A stretch of DNA of 40,954 nucleotides. Source: Chitinophagaceae bacterium. Lineage in GTDB: Bacteria > Bacteroidota > Bacteroidia > Chitinophagales > Chitinophagaceae. Of this stretch, positions 9,269 to 17,194 are shown one piece after another (position 1 is the stretch's first letter; each line of letters begins with the position of its first letter). The DNA lies in contig JAGODE010000007.1 of the NCBI GenBank assembly GCA_017998385.1, forward strand, positions 1 through 40,954, written 5' to 3'. The notes under the pieces are model-generated. The model searched no databases. It had not been told where the DNA came from and worked only from the letters and a program-made list of their open reading frames with translations. The position numbers were made by a program, and so were the translations under genes.

Positions 9269-9315
9269 GAAGCTAAAAGAAGAACGATGTCGAAATATTT
9301 CTACCTTTTAGCTTC
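9269..9315. repeat. type B hairpin directly behind the intact sigma gene
   Basis: The same 11-bp stem GAAGCTAAAAG/CTTTTAGCTTC as at 8963, in the segment between the last array unit and the sigma stop codon. The right arm is extended by an extra CTACCTTTTAGCTTC repeat. It is the hairpin a transcript leaving the sigma gene meets first. Confidence 0.8.
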
Positions 9316-9342
9316 TACCTTTTAGCTTCCAGCTTTTACCCT

Positions 9343-9981
9343 CTACCTTTCGCTCTGGTACATTTCCCATAAGAGCCACCTCAACCTGCGAAACGAACTG
9401 GTAATATGATTTCGGACCGTTTTTTCTGAAATACTCAATTGTGCGGCAATCATCTTACGGCTTACTCCCTGCAGCGTGAGTTGTAGTATAGCCTGTTGTT
9501 GCGGTGTAAGCCGGGCCAGTGCCTGGTCAAAAAGCTGCCGGACATCGCGATGCTCCAGTTTTAGAAGAAAAGCCGCTTCTGCAGGGAGGGTTGGCTCCTG
9601 CTGTAGTGGATAGCTTTCCCGTTTTTGGGATAAACGCCGGCGTGCCGCTGCAGCCAGCTTATGTGCTGTCTGAAACAACCACTGTTCCGGATGTTCCAGT
9701 TGAGCCACCTGCTCACGTTGGTTCCAGAGCAGCAGCAGGCAATCCATTACCAGTTCCTGCGCGGCTTCGTTTTGACGAAGTTTTAGCAGACAAAGTGAAA
9801 ATAACGGTGCATAATAGTGATCACACAGCTTTCGGAAAGCCGGTTCTCCGATTGTCATTAATGCGGTAAATAGGTTATGATCGGCATACACTCCATGCAT
9901 AAGCGGCAGTTTGGGCAACAAATGCTGTGATGAAAAAGAAAATAAATCAACTGGCCCTGCAAATGATTGCAGGCCGCTCAT
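9343..9981 (-). CDS. ECF-type RNA polymerase sigma factor, orphan
   Basis: A 212-residue sigma-70-family protein; an alternative start at 9900 would give 185 residues, closer to the family norm. Region 2 is seen as FRKLCDHYYAPLFSLCL and the following acidic stretch. Region 4 is clear: LTPQQQAILQLTLQGVSRKM, then the helix-turn-helix IAAQLSISEKTVRNHI (about 160-195). It directs core polymerase to alternative promoters. Unlike the FecI gene at 10684, no FecR-type anti-sigma gene is adjacent. Its last 25 codons are the parent, or a relative of the parent, of the repeated segments in 8493-9255. The VOC gene lies upstream on the same strand. Targets unknown. Confidence 0.85.
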   Translation of the reverse strand: MSGLQSFAGPVDLFSFSSQHLLPKLPLMHGVYADHNLFTALMTIGEPAFRKLCDHYYAPLFSLCLLKLRQNEAAQELVMDCLLLLWNQREQVAQLEHPEQWLFQTAHKLAAAARRRLSQKRESYPLQQEPTLPAEAAFLLKLEHRDVRQLFDQALARLTPQQQAILQLTLQGVSRKMIAAQLSISEKTVRNHITSSFRRLRWLLWEMYQSER

Positions 9982-10090
9982 CCGGGGAAAGCGGGGAGTG
10001 TGCCGGAAAATGAGTATATGTAAAGTAAGAAAAGCAAGGAAAAAATTATGGTTGAATGCGACTACAGCCGTTCTGTTTTATCCGAATCAG

Positions 10091-10462
10091 CTACTGATCT
10101 GCAAAAGGTTTGTCAGGATCAGGTTCTTTTCCAAAGCGGAGAATATGCCCATCCGGGTCCTGCACCTGTAGCTCCTGCGCCCAGGAATAGTTTACAGGAG
10201 GGTGCAATACGATCACATTATGGCTTAAAAGGTAAGTATAAAAACTATTCATATCTCCATCAAACCCAACCCAAACCCAGGTGCCGGGTTGCCCCTGTGC
10301 CGCTTTACACAGGTAGATACCTCCACCATCTTTATTAACGCTGGTAAAATGTTCTGAACCCCATTCGGCAGCATTAAAGCCAAGAATATCGCAGTAAAAA
10401 TGAAGGCTATATTTCATATTGCTCACATTCAATATTGGTTGTATGCCTTCGATCCGTATCAT
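10091..10462 (-). CDS. VOC-superfamily (glyoxalase/bleomycin-resistance-like) protein
   Basis: A 123-residue protein from the ATG at 10462; the longer reading frame adds 14 Phe-rich residues that do not fit the fold. It shows the VOC beta-alpha-beta pattern: ILNVSNMKYSLHFYCDILGF at the N-terminus and VQDPDGHILRFGKEPD at the C-terminus. Relatives include glyoxalases, dioxygenases and drug-binding resistance proteins. A clear metal-ligand set is not visible, so it may be a binding protein. It lies about 110 bases upstream of the orphan sigma gene on the same strand. Confidence 0.8.
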   Translation of the reverse strand: MIRIEGIQPILNVSNMKYSLHFYCDILGFNAAEWGSEHFTSVNKDGGGIYLCKAAQGQPGTWVWVGFDGDMNSFYTYLLSHNVIVLHPPVNYSWAQELQVQDPDGHILRFGKEPDPDKPFADQ

Positions 10463-10644
10463 GAAAAAAAAGTTATTACAAATTACGAAGCTTTTGGATA
10501 TCACCGGATAGGTTGTGACAGGTTACAGGTAACAGCGGATAGTTGACTGAATTGTGGTGCCGCGATGCATCGCAGCATTACAATAAGCACCTTCCTTATA
10601 CCGCTCTTAACATTTTAATAATGCCGTCATTTTTTCAAAATCTT

Positions 10645-10652
10645 GATTTTTG
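10645..10652 (+). promoter_or_regulatory. possible -7 element for fecI
   Basis: GATTTTTG matches the Bacteroidota -7 consensus TAnnTTTG at all but the first base and lies 31 bases before the GTG start of fecI. No clear -33 element is visible, so this is only a candidate. Confidence 0.25.
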
Positions 10653-10683
10653 CCTGCCGGAAATCCGGAAAAATTAAGGCAAC

Positions 10684-11232
10684 GTGAATCCTGCAATTGG
10701 TTTGAACAGTGGCGACCCCAAAGCCTTTGCCGTGATATTTGAAACATATCACCAGAAGGTGTATTATTTTCATCTGCGTAAGGTGAAGGATGCGCCACAG
10801 GCCGAAGAGCTGACCCAGCAGACTTTTATTAAACTGTGGCAGGGGCGGGCAGCCTTTTCCCCTGACTCTTCACTCGATGCTTTTTGTTTTACTATCGCCC
10901 GTTCCGTTTTGATTGATCACTTTCGCAGGCAGGCAGCGGAACGTAAGCGGCAACAACTCATCACCGCATATGTACCGGAGGAAACAGAAGAAACTGCTCC
11001 AGGTTTTGAATCAACCGATTACCTGCGTGCGGTAGTGTCAAAGCTGCCTCCCGTGCGCCGGCATGTGGTTTTATTAAAAATAATGGAAGGGTATAGTAAT
11101 AAAGAAGTGGCCGAACGCCTGTCTATATCCATCAAAACAGTAGAAGATCATTATTCAAAGGCGGTGCGCCAGCTGCGCTCGGCGAGTCTCACACTGGCCG
11201 CTGTTGTCATCATTTCAGCCCGTCTGTGTTAA
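10684..11232 (+). CDS. FecI-like ECF sigma factor
   Basis: A 182-residue ECF sigma factor with a GTG start; an AAGG sits a few bases upstream and no alternative ATG precedes region 2. Region 2 (about 12-80) shows FETYHQKVYYFHLRKV, then AEELTQQTFIKLW and FTIARSVLIDHFRR. Region 4 (about 120-170) has LPPVRRHVVLLKIMEGYSNK and an HTH ending SIKTVEDHYSKAVRQLR. The C-terminus is a short hydrophobic extension. It lies 71 bases ahead of fecR and heads the locus with SusC/SusD pair 2 and a phosphoesterase. It probably drives that operon when released by FecR. Confidence 0.92.
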   Translation: MNPAIGLNSGDPKAFAVIFETYHQKVYYFHLRKVKDAPQAEELTQQTFIKLWQGRAAFSPDSSLDAFCFTIARSVLIDHFRRQAAERKRQQLITAYVPEETEETAPGFESTDYLRAVVSKLPPVRRHVVLLKIMEGYSNKEVAERLSISIKTVEDHYSKAVRQLRSASLTLAAVVIISARLC

Positions 11233-11303
11233 GTTAATATTATCAGCAGGGGTGATACAGCTCCTGCTTCGTACTAATTACTACCAATATTTCTTATTTG
11301 AGT

Positions 11304-12347
11304 ATGGAGGTTAACCGGTCGTTGATAGAACGTTTTTTTAATAACGCATGTTCTGATGAAGATGCTGGCGTGGTAAAGCAATACCTCGATGCTCACCCAC
11401 AGCAGGCGGCCGATTACCTGAGAGAACAATGGGAACTGGCAGGCCGGGAAACGGCTCCGGTACCACGGCAACAAACCATGTGGCGCTCGCTGCAGCAGAC
11501 ACTGCAGTTGCCCGGTGCCAAACGGGTTACTCTGTCCACACTGTGGTGGAGTGTGGCGGCGATGCTGATCGTGACGATGACGGTGTGGGCCATCGACCGG
11601 TCACAACAGAAAGTGAAGGATGAAATATATGCTGAGCCAATAGCAGCAAACCCACAGCCTGTACGTCTGCTGCGCCTCAATACCGGTACAGAACCACTGA
11701 CACTGGCTTTACCGGACAGCTCGGAAGTGGTTTTGCAGCCCGGTGCCTCAGTCAGGTATGACAGTGCGCTGGCAACAACAGCTACGCGACAGATAGAGTT
11801 AGAAGGAGAAGGATTGTTCAGAGTGAAAAAAGATCCGTCGCGACCTTTTACCGTATGGGCAGGCCCAGGAGCCACTACTGCTTTGGGAACGATATTCAGT
11901 GTAGCGCCTAATCAGCAAGGGTATTGTGTGCGATTGCTGGAAGGAAAAGTACTGGTACAGCTTTTCGATTCGATCAACGGGGTGTTGAAACAGCAGGTCA
12001 TTCTGAAACCCGGCCAGCAGGCTTACCTGGATACACTACTGGATATAGCGCAGGTAAAACAAAGTCAGCAGGGGCCTGATCGGTCTGCCAGAGAGCAGCA
12101 CAAAGTAGGCAGCTCAGATCTGCATTTTCAAAATGCACCGCTTGCCGAAGTGCTGGATAAGCTGGGTAACTATTATGGAGTAACACTCCGCTATGAAAAA
12201 GAAGTTATTAACGATAAATATTTTACCGGACAGGTAAAGGCCAACGATTCTTTGCCCGTGTTATTGCAGATAATAGCACAAATGAATGGCTTGCAGGTAT
12301 TGCCTGCAGGAGAAGGCTATCAGTTGAAACCATCCACCATAAAATAA
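11304..12347 (+). CDS. FecR-family anti-sigma factor
   Basis: A 347-residue inner-membrane anti-sigma factor. I chose the ATG at 11304 over the in-frame TTG at 11298. A cytosolic N-terminal domain (1-75) is followed by one membrane helix (about 75-95, WWSVAAMLIVTMTVWAI). The periplasmic FecR domain spans about 120-215 (LPDSSEVVLQPGASVRYD, GEGLFRVKKDPSRPFTVWAG). The C-terminal DUF4974/STN-like domain (about 265-345) begins LHFQNAPLAEVLDKLGNYYG. It should hold the upstream FecI sigma until an outer-membrane signal arrives. It lies between fecI and SusC pair 2. Confidence 0.94.
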   Translation: MEVNRSLIERFFNNACSDEDAGVVKQYLDAHPQQAADYLREQWELAGRETAPVPRQQTMWRSLQQTLQLPGAKRVTLSTLWWSVAAMLIVTMTVWAIDRSQQKVKDEIYAEPIAANPQPVRLLRLNTGTEPLTLALPDSSEVVLQPGASVRYDSALATTATRQIELEGEGLFRVKKDPSRPFTVWAGPGATTALGTIFSVAPNQQGYCVRLLEGKVLVQLFDSINGVLKQQVILKPGQQAYLDTLLDIAQVKQSQQGPDRSAREQHKVGSSDLHFQNAPLAEVLDKLGNYYGVTLRYEKEVINDKYFTGQVKANDSLPVLLQIIAQMNGLQVLPAGEGYQLKPSTIK

Positions 12348-12391
12348 CAGGGAGAATGACCTGTAAACACACTATCAGTCAATAGCTGATA

Positions 12392-12409
12392 CAGGCAATT
12401 ATTTGCCTG
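12392..12409. promoter_or_regulatory. hairpin between fecR and susC 2
   Basis: CAGGCAA-ttat-TTGCCTG is a perfect 7-bp stem with a 4-base loop, ending 27 bases before the SusC start. It is in the right place to affect mRNA processing or relative expression of fecR and susC. There is no T tract. Confidence 0.4.
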
Positions 12410-12436
12410 AACCTAACATAAAAACGACACAACTAT

Positions 12437-15400
12437 ATGCTTATGCAATTGACGCAATGGCGCCAGCTGCTCCGTATGTTATGCGGATTGGTACTGGTTC
12501 TTTCAATGAGTAACGGAGGCCATGCCCAACAGGCTGCCACTACAGACATTACCGGCACGGTTATGGGCGACAATGGCACCCTGCTGCAGGGGGTGACTGT
12601 ACAGGTAAAGAATGCCACTACTGGCAGTGCTGCTATTTTGTCTGCTGTGACAGATGAAAAAGGTGTATTTGTATTTCATAAAATGCCTGTAGGCGAAAAA
12701 CTGGACTTCCAGTTTTCATTTGTGGGATATGAAACGGGTTATCAAAAAGGGTTTGTGGCCCGTGCCGGCGCACAGAACAATAGTATGATGATCCGCCTCA
12801 CGCCCGATTCAAAAGAGCTGAATGAAGTGGTGGTAACCGCACTCGGTATCAGCCGCCAGCAAAAAGCACTGGGTTATTCGGCACAGCAAATCGGATCGGA
12901 AGAAATGAATGATGCGCGCTCCAATAACTGGTCGAGCGCATTGTCTGGTAAGGTCGCAGGCCTGCAGTTGCTTTCTGCCGGTTCGGGCCCCATAAACTCG
13001 ACACGCGTGACACTACGCGGCGATATTTCACTGAACCCTAATAATAATAATGCACTGATAGTGGTAGATGGTGTGCCAATGAGCAACCGCAATATGACCA
13101 CCTCAGGTGTAGATAATGCTTACCAGGCCGGCTCAGGTAATGATGTACCTGTTGATTTTGGCAACAACATTGCCGATATAAATCCTGATGATATTGAAAG
13201 TATCACCGTTCTGAAAGGTCCGGGTGCCGCGGCACTTTACGGGAGCCGCGCGGGCAATGGAGCACTGCTGATCACGACTAAATCAGGTAGCCGCAAAAAC
13301 AAAGGGATTGGTATAACAGTAAACTCCAACTACAGCGTGAATACGGTACTCAAATGGCCCGATTACCAGTATGAATACGGGCAGGGTACAGGGAAGGCGT
13401 ATAATACCGCCGGAGAAAAATATTATTCCTATGGAGCTACCGAAGATGGGGCCAGCACCAGTGGTACCAGTAGTGCCTATGGTCCGGCATTCAATGGCCA
13501 GTCTTATTACCAGTACGATCCAGCATTGCAGAGTCGTGGAGCGGAGCGTACGCCCTGGCGTCCATATGAGGATAATATTAAAGGATTCTGGCGCAACGGA
13601 TATACTATGACCAACAACGTATCGCTCGAAGGAGGCAGCGACAAGGGTACGGCACGTCTTTCGATTACACATTCCAAAAACGAATGGATCATGCCCAATA
13701 CCGGTTTTGAAAGAATCACTGCGCAAACCGGTCTTAACTACAAAATATCAGATCGGCTTAAGATAAATACCAAAATCAATTATACCAATAAGGTAAGTGA
13801 TAATCTGCCTGCTACCGGATACAACAACCAGTCTATTGCTTATTTTATGATTTTCCAGAATCCCAATGTAGACCTGGCCTGGTATAAAGACCGCTGGAAA
13901 CGCGGGCAGGAGCAGATCGATCAGATACATCCGTTCAGCTCATTTATCGACAACCCTTACCTGATTGCTTACGAGATGACCAATAGCATCAAGAGCAATA
14001 ATGTGGTGGGTACCATCTCGGCAACCTATGAGTTTTCCAAACATTTTGATGTAATGCTGCGCTCCGGCATCAACCTGCTGAGTGAAGGCCGCGAACAGAA
14101 ACGTCCTTTCAGCACAGCCAACTTTTTGCGCGGTTATTATAAGCAACAGAGCATAAGTGACTTTGAAGTAAACTCAGATGTACTGGCTACTTATCGTACA
14201 CGTGTAGGAAAAGACTGGCAGCTTACTGCATCGGCTGGTGCCAATACCATGTCGCATGAGTACAGAAGAACAGATTCTTATGTAGATGGCCTGGTGATCC
14301 CGGCCGTATATAAACTGAGCAATGGACAGGCTTCTGCACAGGTAAAAGTGTATGACAAAAATTACAAGGTAAACAGCCTGTATGGAATGGCGGCAGTAGG
14401 TTTTAAAGACCGTTATTTCCTCGATGTAACCGCACGTAATGATTGGTCGAGCACCCTGCCGGCCAGCAACTGGTCATTCTTTTACCCTTCCGTTAATCTC
14501 AGTTTTATCCTGAGCGATATTTTCCGGCTGCCTCAGCCTGTTTCTTTTGCCAAGCTGCGCCTTTCTGCTGCTGATGGCGGCAACGATACAGACCCTTATC
14601 AAACGCAGAAGTATTATGGTACAAGCGACTTTGCCGGCTCAGGTTCTGTAAACCAGGTATTATATAATGCCAATCTGAAACCTGAAATATCTACCAACTA
14701 TGAAGCCGGCCTTGATCTGCGTCTGTTTGCCAACAGGCTCAGTATTGATGCGACCTACTATAATAACACAACCCGCAACCAGATTGTGCCGGTACCGCTC
14801 GATCCTACTACAGGATATACCAGTGCGATCATCAACAGTGGTAAGGTGCGCAACCAGGGTGTAGAGCTGGTCGTAAGTGGCAAACCAGTGAAGACAAAAT
14901 ATTTCCAGTGGACAACAACTATCAACTGGTCACGTAACCGCAACAAAGTGCTCTATCTGGCCGAAGAATTTGGTGGAATTGGCAAGCAGGATATCGGGTA
15001 TGGCGGTAATGCCACCATCCAGGCCCGTGTAGGCGGTACGACCGGTGATATCTACGGGTTTGGATTTGTACGTTCGCCCGAAGGTCAGATCGTATATACG
15101 GCCGATGGCCTTCCGGAGCGTCCGCAAGACATCCAGTATATCGGTTGTGCATTTGCCGACTGGAAAGGAGGAATCCAGAATGAGTTTGTGTACAAAAATT
15201 TCCGCTTCAGCTTTTTGGTCGATGGACAGTATGGAGGTATCATCTACTCACAGACACATCACAAGATGACTGAGCAGGGAAAGCTGAAACATACACTGCG
15301 TGGTCGTGAAGAAAATTATATAATCGGAGATGGAGTGGTGCGCGATGGAATTGGCCATTTTGTTCCTAATACAAAAAAAGTGTTACCCGTTGACTATTAT

Positions 15401-15691
15401 GTAGAGTATTATCGCCGCGCCAACGTAGAGGCAAATTCATTTGACGCCTCTTACCTCAAACTGCGTGAAGCTAGACTGGAGTATGCTATCCCAACGAGTA
15501 AGCTGGGCAAATCATTTATCCGCCAGGCGATGATTGCCCTCTATGGCCGCGACCTGTTTATGATCACCAGCTTCCCCATTTTTGATCCTGAAACAGCAGC
15601 CCTCAATGGTAATGTACTGTTGCCGGGCGTGGAAATGGGCCAGTTGCCTTCCACCCGTACTATGGGTGTAAACATTACGCTCAAGTTTTAA
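12437..15691 (+). CDS. SusC/RagA-family TonB-dependent transporter (pair 2)
   Basis: A 1084-residue outer-membrane transporter. The signal peptide ends near residue 30 (GGHAQQ). A CarboxypepD_reg-like domain (about 37-115, ITGTVMGDNGTLLQGVTVQV) is followed by ELNEVVVTALGISRQQKALG, the plug (about 135-270, ALIVVDGVPMSNR, VLKGPGAAALYGSRAGNGAL) and a barrel ending MGVNITLKF. Although it follows fecI-fecR, it has only about 6 residues between signal peptide and CarboxypepD domain. It therefore lacks the STN domain that normally talks to FecR. SusD 2 follows after 43 bases. The metallophosphoesterase at the end of the locus hints at a phosphate-containing substrate, by context only. Confidence 0.95.
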   Translation: MLMQLTQWRQLLRMLCGLVLVLSMSNGGHAQQAATTDITGTVMGDNGTLLQGVTVQVKNATTGSAAILSAVTDEKGVFVFHKMPVGEKLDFQFSFVGYETGYQKGFVARAGAQNNSMMIRLTPDSKELNEVVVTALGISRQQKALGYSAQQIGSEEMNDARSNNWSSALSGKVAGLQLLSAGSGPINSTRVTLRGDISLNPNNNNALIVVDGVPMSNRNMTTSGVDNAYQAGSGNDVPVDFGNNIADINPDDIESITVLKGPGAAALYGSRAGNGALLITTKSGSRKNKGIGITVNSNYSVNTVLKWPDYQYEYGQGTGKAYNTAGEKYYSYGATEDGASTSGTSSAYGPAFNGQSYYQYDPALQSRGAERTPWRPYEDNIKGFWRNGYTMTNNVSLEGGSDKGTARLSITHSKNEWIMPNTGFERITAQTGLNYKISDRLKINTKINYTNKVSDNLPATGYNNQSIAYFMIFQNPNVDLAWYKDRWKRGQEQIDQIHPFSSFIDNPYLIAYEMTNSIKSNNVVGTISATYEFSKHFDVMLRSGINLLSEGREQKRPFSTANFLRGYYKQQSISDFEVNSDVLATYRTRVGKDWQLTASAGANTMSHEYRRTDSYVDGLVIPAVYKLSNGQASAQVKVYDKNYKVNSLYGMAAVGFKDRYFLDVTARNDWSSTLPASNWSFFYPSVNLSFILSDIFRLPQPVSFAKLRLSAADGGNDTDPYQTQKYYGTSDFAGSGSVNQVLYNANLKPEISTNYEAGLDLRLFANRLSIDATYYNNTTRNQIVPVPLDPTTGYTSAIINSGKVRNQGVELVVSGKPVKTKYFQWTTTINWSRNRNKVLYLAEEFGGIGKQDIGYGGNATIQARVGGTTGDIYGFGFVRSPEGQIVYTADGLPERPQDIQYIGCAFADWKGGIQNEFVYKNFRFSFLVDGQYGGIIYSQTHHKMTEQGKLKHTLRGREENYIIGDGVVRDGIGHFVPNTKKVLPVDYYVEYYRRANVEANSFDASYLKLREARLEYAIPTSKLGKSFIRQAMIALYGRDLFMITSFPIFDPETAALNGNVLLPGVEMGQLPSTRTMGVNITLKF

Positions 15692-15734
15692 CTAAAAGTG
15701 CCACCTGATTTTTAAACACGTTTAATCTCTTTAT

Positions 15735-17168
15735 ATGTCAAAAAAGTCTCTTTTAACACTGGTACTCTTCAGCCTGCTGGCTGCATCCTGTACCAAGAGT
15801 TTTGAAGAAACAAATACGGATCCCAATCGTATTGAAGCCATCAGCCCCGGCACTTTGCTTAATCCCATCATTTATGGCATGAGTACTTTCAACATGCAGC
15901 GGAGCGATGATATTACTTTCAACCTGATGCAGGTAATGCTTCCTTTCCCCAGCGTTTCGGGTGGTGTACACCGGTATGACATGTCGGATAATATCGGCAA
16001 TAGCACCTGGAATGCCTCTTATCGCTGGATCACCAATGTGAAAGAAATGTATGCAGCGGCCGTATCGGCCCAGGACGTCAACTATCAGGCCATAGCTCTC
16101 ACGCTTAATGCATGGATCTATGCCAATCTTACTGATTGTTTTGGTGATGTGCCGATGGAAGATGCGGCCAGGGGCGATGAGCGCATTTTCCAGCCCCGTT
16201 TTAATAAGCAGCAGGATATTTATCCCGTATTGCTGGCTTCGCTTGACTCGGCCAATAAACTTTTCAATACCACGCGTACCATGATCTACGGCACAGATCT
16301 GCTCTATGCGAATAATGTGGCCAAATGGAAAAAGTTCTGTAACTCACTGCAACTGCGTTTGTGGCTGCGTCTTTCACGCCGTACCGAGCTGAATCCTTTT
16401 GAAAACCTGAGCCGTATTATTAATGATCCCACTACTTATCCTGTATTTACCAGCAATGCCGACGCTGCTGTATTATCTATCAGTGGCGTGGCCCCGCTGA
16501 GTTCGCCCTGGGGCCGCCCCGTCGATTTTACCACGTTCAGGGCTATGAGTAAGTTTTTTCTCGACAGCCTGAATGCACTCAACGACCCGCGCCGCGCTAA
16601 ATTTTCCTCACAGGCGCGTAGTGCCAATGGCAGTACCAATATAGGTTACCAGGGCATACCCAGCGGCTATGCTGGCAGCGAGTCTCAATTCACCTATATT
16701 CCCAGCAACGGGCTGCAGGCGCTTGTTACCGGCCCCATGATTTGCCCGATACTGCCCTATGCAGAAGTAGAATTTATAAAAGCCGAAGCAGCATTTCATG
16801 CCGGCGACCAGGTGGTTGCAAAGGCTGCTTATGAAAAAGGTGTAAAGGCTGCCATGGAGCAATGGGGTGTTACATTTCCGGCCGATTATTTTACCAATCT
16901 CAATGCGGTCTATAATAATACACTGGAAAGAATTATGCTGCAGAAATACTACGCACTATATTTTGTAGATTTTCAGCAATGGTTTGAATATCGCCGTACC
17001 GGGTTTCCCGTGCTGCAGCCAGGCGATGGAATGAGTAATAATAAGGTAATGCCATCGCGGTTTGAGTATCCACTGCCGGTACGAACAAATAATCCCGTCA
17101 ATTATAAGGAAGCCAGTGAGTGGATGGGTGGCGATGATATCAACAGCAAAGTATGGTGGCAGCGATAA
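15735..17168 (+). CDS. SusD-like surface lipoprotein (pair 2)
   Basis: A 477-residue SusD-like_2 lipoprotein. The signal peptide ends in the lipobox LAASC (Cys19). Typical features are FEETNTDPNRIEAISPGTLL near the N-terminus, NLTDCFGDVPMEDAARG in the TPR region and QQWFEYRRTGFPVLQPGDG near the C-terminus. It is the surface-exposed lid and binding partner of SusC pair 2, encoded 43 bases upstream. The phosphoesterase gene begins 26 bases after its stop, so the three genes form one transcription unit. Confidence 0.93.
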   Translation: MSKKSLLTLVLFSLLAASCTKSFEETNTDPNRIEAISPGTLLNPIIYGMSTFNMQRSDDITFNLMQVMLPFPSVSGGVHRYDMSDNIGNSTWNASYRWITNVKEMYAAAVSAQDVNYQAIALTLNAWIYANLTDCFGDVPMEDAARGDERIFQPRFNKQQDIYPVLLASLDSANKLFNTTRTMIYGTDLLYANNVAKWKKFCNSLQLRLWLRLSRRTELNPFENLSRIINDPTTYPVFTSNADAAVLSISGVAPLSSPWGRPVDFTTFRAMSKFFLDSLNALNDPRRAKFSSQARSANGSTNIGYQGIPSGYAGSESQFTYIPSNGLQALVTGPMICPILPYAEVEFIKAEAAFHAGDQVVAKAAYEKGVKAAMEQWGVTFPADYFTNLNAVYNNTLERIMLQKYYALYFVDFQQWFEYRRTGFPVLQPGDGMSNNKVMPSRFEYPLPVRTNNPVNYKEASEWMGGDDINSKVWWQR

Positions 17169-17194
17169 CCCCTTTAAAACCTGAAAACAGTAAT

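Noticed and set aside
8493..9342. Short coding regions in the tandem array
   Set aside because: The tail copies stay open for about 25 codons but lack starts and are frameshifted by a one-base deletion against the gene.
13283..13726. Antisense ORF of 147 codons inside susC 2
   Set aside because: It is the shadow of a well-supported SusC gene on the other strand, with no recognisable domain and no upstream signals.
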